From contig JACQBB010000274.1 in assembly GCA_016194625.1 (NCBI GenBank), positions 1-10,155 of the forward strand: 10,155 nucleotides of DNA. Direction: 5' to 3'. The notes under the pieces are model-generated. The model did no database searches. It was not told the DNA's origin and saw only the letters and a program-made list of their open reading frames with translations. The stretch comes from Elusimicrobiota bacterium. GTDB lineage: Bacteria; Elusimicrobiota; Elusimicrobia; UBA1565; UBA9628. The position numbers were made by a program, and so were the translations under genes. Below are positions 1 through 5,387 of the stretch, in pieces; position 1 is the first letter of the stretch, and the number at the start of each line of letters is the position of its first letter.

Positions 1-592
1 AGACGGCGACCGCGCCGTCGCGGTCTCGCGCCAGGATGACGGAGACCTCCTTCACGAAGGGCACCAGCTTCTCCCAGACGCAGGGCGCGTCGAAGATGGC
101 GGCGTTCTCCTTCGCGTCGCCGGCGCTCGCCAACCGCGCCTGGCCCTTGCCGTCGTAGCCGTGCTTCCGGCGTTTGACGATGACCGGATAATAGGGAAGG
201 TCGCGCGCGGAGGCGGCCGCGCCGTAGTCGGTCTGCGGGAAGCCGTTCTTCTTCAGGAAATCCTTCTGCGTGAGGCGGTCCTGGATGACGGCCAGCACGG
301 CGGGGCCCGGGTACAGCGGCTTGAGCTCGGCCACCTCTTCCAGGACCGGCGCGGGGATCAGCTCCCACTCCAAGGTCACCACGTCGCTCACGCGCGCGAG
401 CTTCACCGCCGACGCCGCGTCGTCCACCGGGCCGACCACGGGGGAGTCGACCACCTGCAAGGCGGGGGAGTCCTTCGCGGCGTCGAGCGCCGCGGTGCGC
501 CAGCCCAGGTCCTTGGCCGCCTGCGCGATGAGGCGGCCGAGCTGGCCGCCGCCGAGTATCCCCAGCGTCTGGCCGGGCTTCAGCGCGGTCAC
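1..592 (-). CDS. purK: PurK, N5-carboxyaminoimidazole ribonucleotide synthase (C-terminus outside window)
   Basis: PurK is an ATP-grasp enzyme that carboxylates AIR with ATP and bicarbonate to give N5-CAIR, the substrate of PurE, in cytosolic de novo purine synthesis. The first 197 residues are visible and open to the window edge. They include the N-terminal glycine-rich loop ILGGGQLGR (about residues 12-20), DVVTLEWE (70-77), the family stretch [11 protein letters not shown] (103-113) and the ATP-grasp motif [13 protein letters not shown] (139-151). The stretch [16 protein letters not shown] (175-190) matches the conserved region that follows in PurK. The start is a GTG whose last two bases, with the next A, form the purE stop (GTGA overlap), so translation is probably coupled to purE. 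Full-length PurK is about 350-390 residues, so roughly half is missing beyond position 1. I see no defect in the visible part. Confidence 0.95.
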   Translation of the reverse strand, partial: MTALKPGQTLGILGGGQLGRLIAQAAKDLGWRTAALDAAKDSPALQVVDSPVVGPVDDAASAVKLARVSDVVTLEWELIPAPVLEEVAELKPLYPGPAVLAVIQDRLTQKDFLKKNGFPQTDYGAAASARDLPYYPVIVKRRKHGYDGKGQARLASAGDAKENAAIFDAPCVWEKLVPFVKEVSVILARDRDGAVAV

Positions 593-1086
593 GGCTTCAG
601 CTTGCCCTTGAGGACCTTCAGCGTCTGCGCCGCGCGGAAGGCCTTCACGCGCCGGGCGAGCGTCGCGTCGGACAGCGCCAGGATCTGCGCCGCCAGGTGG
701 CCGGCGTTCGCCGCGCCCGCCTCGCCGATCGCGAGCGTGCCCACGGCCACGCCGCGCGGCATCTGCGCGATGGACAGCAGGGAGTCCAGTCCCTTCAGCA
801 TCTTGGACGCCACCGGCACGCCCAGCACCGGCAGAGTCGTCTTGGACGCCGCCATCCCGGGCAGGTGCGCCGCGCCGCCGGCGCCGGCGACGATCACCTT
901 CACGCCGCGCGCCTCGGCCGACGCCGCGTACTTCATCAGCTTGTCGGGCGTGCGGTGGGCGGACACGACCTCCGCCTCGAACGGCACGCCGTAGCCCTTC
1001 AGGACCTCGGCCGCCGCCTTCATCGTCTCCCAGTCCGACGCCGACCCCATGATGATGCCGACCAGCGGCCCGCGCGCGCGTTTCAT
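589..1086 (-). CDS. purE: PurE, N5-carboxyaminoimidazole ribonucleotide mutase (class I)
   Basis: PurE converts N5-CAIR, made by PurK, to CAIR in de novo purine synthesis; it is a cytosolic homo-octamer in characterised bacteria. The 165-residue product has the usual length and all signatures: GSASD (14-18), SAHRTP (42-47) with the expected catalytic histidine H45, [11 protein letters not shown] (67-77) and [13 protein letters not shown] (109-121). The last, together with a purK neighbour, indicates the class I mutase rather than the class II AIR carboxylase. The ATG at 1086 is preferred because the protein begins normally there. No Shine-Dalgarno sequence precedes it; instead a TATCAT element lies six bases upstream, which may mean a leaderless mRNA. 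The ATG also overlaps, as ATGA, the TGA of a truncated toxin frame just upstream. Confidence 0.97.
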   Translation of the reverse strand: MKRARGPLVGIIMGSASDWETMKAAAEVLKGYGVPFEAEVVSAHRTPDKLMKYAASAEARGVKVIVAGAGGAAHLPGMAASKTTLPVLGVPVASKMLKGLDSLLSIAQMPRGVAVGTLAIGEAGAANAGHLAAQILALSDATLARRVKAFRAAQTLKVLKGKLKP

Positions 1087-1196
1087 GCGCCCATGATAGG
1101 AAATTGCCGCGATGCGTGCAGGACGGCCAGCACTTCGACCCGCTCCTTTCGGACGCGGTAGACGATGACGAACGGGGTCCCGGCGACGACCTCATT
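1083..1196 (-). pseudogene. Remnant of a RelE/ParE-family toxin (C-terminal third only)
   Basis: The minus-strand frame ending with TGA at 1083-1085 encodes [14 protein letters not shown] followed by [18 protein letters not shown] and then three residues to the stop. This is the last beta-strand region typical of RelE/ParE toxins, where consensus wording is close to GTPyvivYrv...veilrvlHg.R.wP. Only about 37 residues are recognisable against a normal 90-105. Upstream of about 1196 the frame stays open to 1256 but turns into unrelated Gly/Ser-rich sequence, and no other frame there resembles the missing part or an antitoxin. The break coincides with a fall in GC and the beginning of the ankyrin-caspase region, so it may mark the edge of an insertion or deletion. 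The TGA overlaps the purE ATG. The homology is judged by eye. Confidence 0.6.
1093..1098 (-). promoter_or_regulatory. Possible -10 element of a leaderless purE transcript
   Basis: On the minus strand the hexamer TATCAT (5 of 6 matches to TATAAT) ends six bases before the purE ATG. A start site seven bases downstream would fall on the A of the ATG, giving an mRNA without a 5' leader. This agrees with the lack of a ribosome binding site. I found no convincing -35 hexamer at 16-18 bases, so the call rests on the -10 and its spacing only. The element lies inside the toxin remnant. Confidence 0.35.
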
Positions 1197-1281
1197 TGAT
1201 AGCATGCTTGAAGCGGCACTTTGCGCGCCACCCGATCCGCCCTTGCCGGACGATCACTCCGGCGAGATTTTGGTCCTGAAC

Positions 1282-1285
1282 GGAG
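1282..1285 (+). promoter_or_regulatory. Ribosome binding site that sets the ankyrin-caspase start
   Basis: GGAG eight bases before the ATG at 1294, followed directly by a signal peptide. It argues against the in-frame ATG at 1165, which would add 43 residues without signal or domain character, partly antisense to the toxin remnant. Confidence 0.65.
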
Positions 1286-1293
1286 AATTCAAA

Positions 1294-4200
1294 ATGATGA
1301 TCTTGCGGCGCCTTGGGATCGCGGCTTGCGCATCCGGACTGCTCGTTGCGGCCGCTCCACTGTCCACTCGCGCCAACGACATGATTGACGCCATGTTCCT
1401 CGGTGCCGCCGAAAGCGGGAACCTGGAGACCTTGAAGATGTGTCTGAAGCAGGGCGCCAAGATCAATTCCTGGTCCGGATATCAGGGAGAGACGATCTTA
1501 ACGCGCGCGATCGACCATAATCAGCTCGAGGCCGCGCGCTTCCTGTTGGATCAGGGCGCGAAAGTGTCGGTCCACGAGACGCTTGCTCCGATTCCATATC
1601 TTGTCGATAGGGAAGAATGTTCATACGCGCGCTGCGCGGGCCTGATGCGTACCTCCGAGTTCGCAAAGCTCCTGCTGGAGCATGGCGCCGACGCGAATGC
1701 CAAATATAAGGGGCTTGCGCCCCTCGTTCGCCTCGCCGAGAACGGGAAACTCGACGCCGTCTGGGTGCAGAGCCTCAAGGATCATCGTGCGAACCTGAAC
1801 GCGCGAGACGAGAAGGGGCGGACCGCGCTGATGCTCTCGGTTCTCGGCGGCCACACCGACCAGGCGAGGCTGCTCATCGAGGCCGGCGCCGACGTGAACG
1901 CCCGCGTCAAGGATTGGACCGCGCTGATGTTCGCGGCCTGGCTGGGACAGGCGGACACGATCGATCTTCTGGTTCAGCACGGCGCGAAGACCGACGACTC
2001 CCTGTTCGCGGCCGCGAGCGCGGGTGACCTGGCTCAGGTGCGTCGGCTGATCGAGAAGGGAGCCGCGGTAACCCGGAAAACGTCGAGCGATTTCGAATAT
2101 ATCGACTCGTCAACGCCTTTCGGCGCCACCGCTCTGGACTTCGCCGCCGGCGCAGGTCGTGCGGAGATCGTCGCGCTGCTCCTCGGCGTGAAAGTGGACG
2201 ACAAACACGACTCCGACGCCTTGAAACTCGCGGGGCGATACGGACGGACGGACATCATCAAGCTCCTGCTTGCGAGCGGCCGCTACAGCGCTTGGGACTA
2301 CGAATCGATGGAACTGGCGGCAAAGAACAACCATCCCGAAGCGGTCCTCTATCTCCTCGACCATGGATTCCGCGTCAAGGAGGCCCTGGACGCTGCGTGC
2401 TCCAAAGGCGCCGTTGCCGTGCTCGAGGCTTTGCGCGCGCGCGGCGTCGTTCTGGACCCAGACTGCCTTGGAAGTGTCCTGGCGGAATCCGTGACCAAAG
2501 GCGATCTCGAAGGCTCCAAGTTCGCCCTGCGCCTGGGCGCCGATCCACACGACGGACTCTCGAGCGCCGCAAAGAAGGGGAGCCCGCAGTTCATCGACCT
2601 TCTCCTGGCCGCGGGAACCGTCGATTCCGACGGGAAAGCCTCGCAGTTTGCCTGTCTTTATTCGGGAGGACCCTCCGGCCAGACATGTTCCGCGGACGCC
2701 GTCAGCGCCGCGATCCAGCATCCGCGGTGGCCGATCGAGGGAGCCGGCCTTACGTTCCTCCTCGATGATGCCGAGAAGAAGCGCTTGGCCGCCGGTCTCA
2801 TTCGCTGGGAGAAGAGGCCCTTGCGCGCCCCGGACTCGCAGCTGGTCTCGAACGAGGCCTCTGGCTGGGAGAACGTCTCGACGGCCGCGGCTGCCGCGGT
2901 CTCCGCCGACCGCATCGCGTTCGCCGGCTTGCAGCCGCCCGCGGCGCCGGAATTGACCCAAGACGAATACGAGAGCCGAGCCCAGTTCGCGGCCCGCGTT
3001 GCGGAGGCGCGCGCCGCTTACGAACAGACCGCGCGCGACTTCAAAGCCAAGGCCGCGGCGTATCCAGCGTGGCGGCGCAACGCGATATTGCAGGCGGTGC
3101 TCGACGCCGTCCTGGAAGCTCCCAAGGTACTCCACGAACGCGATTACGACCCCGATTCCCAGACGTTCACGCCGACCATCGTCGCCTCGGGTCGGTACGG
3201 CAAAGGCGTGCGACAGGGCTTCGCCCTGACCGACCCCGTGCCCACCGACAAGGCGGCCGAGTTCGACGCGGCCCTCAAGGACTCTGAGCCGCGCGTCGTC
3301 TTCCAGCTCCGAGATGGGAACCTGAGCGCGGTCTCGGCGGAGTTCCTCGTCCTCGGCAAGACGTATGCAGCGTTGCCGGTGAAAGCCTCCGGCGCGAGCA
3401 AGGACCTCGCGCGTGTCGAGCTCGGAGCGGCCGCGGCCCTGACGACATCGGACCTCCACGTCAGCTACGCGGACAACCCGGAGCTCGCGCAGAAGGTCGC
3501 CGAGCTCGAGAAGCTCAAGCATGATCGGGCCGCCACGGACCAGCTCAAGCAGCTCGAGGCCGAAATCTCGTCGCTCAAGAAGGGCGAGGAGCGGACTTAT
3601 CACTCGGACGTCGACCGCCCCACGTTCTCTCCGAAGGCCGCGCGTCTCAACGACCTGGCCCTCGTCATCGGGATCGAGTCGTATCAGGACGCGAACCTGC
3701 CGAAGGCGTCTTTCGCGGAGCGCGACGCGCAGGCCGTCTCCGCTCACCTTCAGTCGCTCGGCGTGCCTCGCGAGAACATCAAGGTCCTGAGGGGGCAGGC
3801 CGCCACGGCGGGCAAGATCAAGGGCTATCTCGAGTCCTGGCTTGCGAAGAACGCCAAGCCCGACTCGCGCGTCTATTTCTATTTCTCGGGCCACGGCGCC
3901 CCCGAGCCGGAGTCGGGCGGCGCGTACCTTGTTTCATGGGACGGCGACCCGCAGTTCCTCAAGACGACGGCCGTCTCGCTCGCCAACGTCTACGACGACC
4001 TTGGCAAACTGCGCGTGAAGCAGGTGCTCGTGGCCATGGACGCCTGTTTCTCGGGAACCGGCGGGCGCTCCGTCATGAAGAAAGGAGCGCGTCCGCTCGT
4101 CGCTCATCTCCACGAGGAGAACGAGGCGCCGCCGAACATCACCATCCTGGCCGCGGCCGGCCAGGACGAGATCGCAGGAAGCTTCGAGGAGCAGGGCCAC

Positions 4201-4356
4201 GGAATATTCACGTATTACCTGCTCAAGGGCTTGGACGACGGCGCGCGCGACACCGACGCGCTTTGCCGCTACCTCAAGCCCAAAGTCTCGGACAAGGCCG
4301 CGCGCGACAGCGCGACGCAAACCCCCGTCTGCCGAGGACCCGGGATTTCTTTTTAG
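1294..4356 (+). CDS. Exported ankyrin-repeat protein with C-terminal caspase-like (peptidase C14) domain
   Basis: This 1020-residue protein begins with a Sec signal peptide (two arginines, hydrophobic stretch, likely cut after STRA, residue 27). Residues about 30-447 are degenerate ankyrin repeats, roughly twelve, clearest at 173-235 (GRTALMLSVLGGHTDQARLL, then a second near-consensus unit). A linker of unknown fold follows. Residues about 553-696 resemble the 'tqdEYesRaqFaaRv...YDpDsqtFtp' region I associate with uncharacterised bacterial exported proteins; this is weak. A short coiled coil (about 730-769, Leu/Lys/Glu-rich) leads into the caspase domain (784-1020): core strand LALVIGIESY, SGHG with catalytic His867, and DACFSG with catalytic Cys918. 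A p10-like end follows (ITILAAAGQDEIAGSF, then HGIFTYYLLKGL). The dyad is intact, so cysteine protease activity is plausible, probably after Arg/Lys as in orthocaspases (family knowledge). Ankyrin repeats would bind a partner protein. No partner gene is obvious and the target is unknown. GC is visibly lower than in purEK. A lipobox-like IAAC lies too early in the signal to be convincing. Confidence 0.88.
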   Translation: MMILRRLGIAACASGLLVAAAPLSTRANDMIDAMFLGAAESGNLETLKMCLKQGAKINSWSGYQGETILTRAIDHNQLEAARFLLDQGAKVSVHETLAPIPYLVDREECSYARCAGLMRTSEFAKLLLEHGADANAKYKGLAPLVRLAENGKLDAVWVQSLKDHRANLNARDEKGRTALMLSVLGGHTDQARLLIEAGADVNARVKDWTALMFAAWLGQADTIDLLVQHGAKTDDSLFAAASAGDLAQVRRLIEKGAAVTRKTSSDFEYIDSSTPFGATALDFAAGAGRAEIVALLLGVKVDDKHDSDALKLAGRYGRTDIIKLLLASGRYSAWDYESMELAAKNNHPEAVLYLLDHGFRVKEALDAACSKGAVAVLEALRARGVVLDPDCLGSVLAESVTKGDLEGSKFALRLGADPHDGLSSAAKKGSPQFIDLLLAAGTVDSDGKASQFACLYSGGPSGQTCSADAVSAAIQHPRWPIEGAGLTFLLDDAEKKRLAAGLIRWEKRPLRAPDSQLVSNEASGWENVSTAAAAAVSADRIAFAGLQPPAAPELTQDEYESRAQFAARVAEARAAYEQTARDFKAKAAAYPAWRRNAILQAVLDAVLEAPKVLHERDYDPDSQTFTPTIVASGRYGKGVRQGFALTDPVPTDKAAEFDAALKDSEPRVVFQLRDGNLSAVSAEFLVLGKTYAALPVKASGASKDLARVELGAAAALTTSDLHVSYADNPELAQKVAELEKLKHDRAATDQLKQLEAEISSLKKGEERTYHSDVDRPTFSPKAARLNDLALVIGIESYQDANLPKASFAERDAQAVSAHLQSLGVPRENIKVLRGQAATAGKIKGYLESWLAKNAKPDSRVYFYFSGHGAPEPESGGAYLVSWDGDPQFLKTTAVSLANVYDDLGKLRVKQVLVAMDACFSGTGGRSVMKKGARPLVAHLHEENEAPPNITILAAAGQDEIAGSFEEQGHGIFTYYLLKGLDDGARDTDALCRYLKPKVSDKAARDSATQTPVCRGPGISF

Positions 4357-4428
4357 CGCCGTCGCGCAACGTCGAAGTTGCCCGAGAGTCTCGTTCGATA
4401 CCGGGTCAGCGAAACGAACGTAGGGCCG

Positions 4429-4498
4429 TCGTGCCACGAGCGCGGCGGAGAGCGTGGCGGCGGACGGGTGCGCTAGAAATCCCGGCTTCGTGCCACGA
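4429..4498. repeat. Two copies of the perfect palindrome TCGTGCCACGA
   Basis: The 11-base sequence TCGTGCCACGA, a perfect dyad (TCGTG-C-CACGA), occurs at 4429-4439 and again at 4488-4498, 59 bases apart. Both lie in the 178-base gap between the convergent ankyrin-caspase and CZB genes. That position makes an operator unlikely. No T-run follows either copy, so they are not classical intrinsic terminators. They could be a protein binding site or parts of a dispersed repeat. Function unknown. Confidence 0.5.
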
Positions 4499-4534
4499 TG
4501 CCATGAGCGAGAAGCGCTTGACGCGAGTTGCTAT

Positions 4535-4924
4535 TCAGACGGATTCGGGATCTTCTTCCCAGGCCTTGATCGCGGTGATCAGGGCCGCGCTGACTCTGGA
4601 ATACATCCCTTCCGGGCCCAGCGAATAATAGCCCTCGACTTTTTTGCCGGCCAAGGCGAATTCGAGAACTTCGGCCGCCGCCAAGTGGAACTCTAGGTGT
4701 AAAACCTTGATATTCAGAAAATGCGACTTTTTCCGCCATTCTGCCGAGACCTCATCGTTGAGAAATTTCCCCAATTCGCATCGGTCGTCGAGCCGGACGA
4801 GATCCGGCGTGAATCCGCTGGCGCCGCGATCCACGGCTTCCTGCAGGCTCTTTTTCCAGGCCATGTGCTGCTCCCGGCCTTTCCTTAAGCTCTCTCTCAT
4901 CCGATCTTTTGTCATCTCATGCAC
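4535..4924 (-). CDS. Stand-alone CZB-domain (chemoreceptor zinc-binding) protein
   Basis: The 129-residue product is almost entirely one CZB domain. The expected zinc ligands are all visible in order: His20 (in HMAW), Cys49 in the CELGKF motif, and His76 and His80 in HLEFH. In known proteins this four-helix domain binds zinc very tightly and senses zinc or hypochlorous acid, usually at the C-terminus of chemoreceptors or diguanylate cyclases. Here there is no signal peptide, membrane segment or output domain, so it should be cytosolic and would need a separate partner, which is not in this window. The GTG at 4924 is chosen because GGAGAA (4932-4937) lies nine bases upstream; the ATG three codons later is the alternative. 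The gene is poorer in GC than the purine and right-hand genes, which suggests transfer. It converges with the ankyrin-caspase gene. Confidence 0.85.
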   Translation of the reverse strand: MHEMTKDRMRESLRKGREQHMAWKKSLQEAVDRGASGFTPDLVRLDDRCELGKFLNDEVSAEWRKKSHFLNIKVLHLEFHLAAAEVLEFALAGKKVEGYYSLGPEGMYSRVSAALITAIKAWEEDPESV

Positions 4925-5230
4925 GGGATGCTTCTCCGTAAATCATTTTCTTCGACCGGGGCGGCCAGAACCGCGGCGGCGCGCGCAGACGCGGCCCTTA
5001 AGACTGCAGCTCCGGGGCGAGGAGCACGTCGGGGCGAGACCGTCTCAATTCCCGCATCAGCCGGGAGATGTCGGACTCCCGGAAGTACGCGCCGTACAAG
5101 GCAGGCGCGGAGAAGTCACCGTAGAATCATAGGTCCGGATCCGGGAAAAGGCAAGCTCCGAGCCGGACTCGGGGAGCGGCCGGCCCGCGGACGAGGTGGC
5201 GGGGCGGCGCGGAAGCGGTATGATGCGGGC

Positions 5231-5314
5231 ATGGCGACCAAGACCCTGGCGCTCGCCGCGCCGCCCCGGCTTGGGGCCGTTGAGAAGCCGCAAGGCATAC
5301 GCGTCGTCCGGTGA
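5231..5314 (+). CDS. Possible short or truncated gene, leaderless start
   Basis: An ATG at 5231 opens a 27-codon frame (begins MATKTLALAAPPRLGAVEKP) closed by TGA. A TATGAT hexamer (5219-5224, 5 of 6 to TATAAT) ends six bases before the ATG, the same arrangement as at purE, so a leaderless transcript is possible. There is no ribosome binding site. The peptide looks like the N-terminus of a larger protein rather than a complete one, and no continuation is seen. I do not recognise the family. It may be chance in GC-rich DNA. Confidence 0.2.
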   Translation: MATKTLALAAPPRLGAVEKPQGIRVVR

Positions 5315-5340
5315 CATCCTGACCGATCCAATCCGTCCAC

Positions 5341-5369
5341 TTGACACTGCGTCGGACCGGCGCCATACT
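5341..5369 (+). promoter_or_regulatory. Sigma70-type promoter of the metalloprotease gene
   Basis: A perfect -35 hexamer TTGACA (5341-5346) is followed by exactly 17 bases and a -10 of CATACT (5364-5369, 4 of 6 matches to TATAAT). The predicted start near 5376 leaves a leader of only about a dozen bases carrying GGAAGG (5377-5382) ahead of the ATG at 5388. A short inverted repeat CCGGC/GCCGG (5357-5361 and 5374-5378) brackets the -10 and could bind a regulator, though this may be chance. Confidence 0.6.
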
Positions 5370-5387
5370 GCTGGCCGGAAGGTATAT

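Larger units (their letters stand above)
4925..5387. other. 463-base region without a confident gene
   Basis: This stretch separates the divergent CZB and metalloprotease genes. It holds the CZB ribosome binding site and the protease promoter. Between them are two short open frames that read like pieces of genes. One is on the minus strand at 4998-5126, 42 codons with no good start, containing YGAYFRESDISRLMRELRR. The other is a 27-codon plus-strand frame at 5231-5314. A small hairpin CCGAG-CCGGA-CTCGG lies near 5160-5172 with no T-run beside it. The region looks like decayed or rearranged DNA rather than a long regulatory leader. Confidence 0.4.

Noticed and set aside
161..994. 277-codon plus-strand open frame over purK/purE
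   Set aside because: Antisense shadow of two well-recognised genes.
1165..1293. Longer start (ATG 1165) for the ankyrin-caspase gene
   Set aside because: The extra 43 residues lack domain or signal character and are partly antisense to the toxin remnant. The ATG at 1294 has GGAG and a signal peptide directly after it.
1315..1335. Lipobox-like IAAC in the ankyrin-caspase leader
   Set aside because: The cysteine is at residue 12, inside the hydrophobic core and followed by more hydrophobic sequence, so cleavage by signal peptidase I after STRA is more likely.
2110..3894. 594-codon open frame antisense to the ankyrin-caspase gene
   Set aside because: It mirrors the real gene in GC-rich DNA, is rich in Arg/Gly/Val and has no domain or signal; the plus strand is clearly coding.
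4366..4381. Hairpin GCAAC/GTTGC just after the ankyrin-caspase stop as a terminator
   Set aside because: Stem of only five pairs with no T-run after it.
5158..5176. Hairpin CCGAG-CCGGA-CTCGG as an intrinsic terminator
   Set aside because: No T-run next to the stem on either strand and no upstream gene that would need it.
5196..5387. Longer start (ATG 5196) for the metalloprotease
   Set aside because: The extra 64 residues are Arg/Pro-rich out-of-frame-like sequence and would place the lipoprotein signal internally. The promoter at 5341-5369 also lies inside this part.
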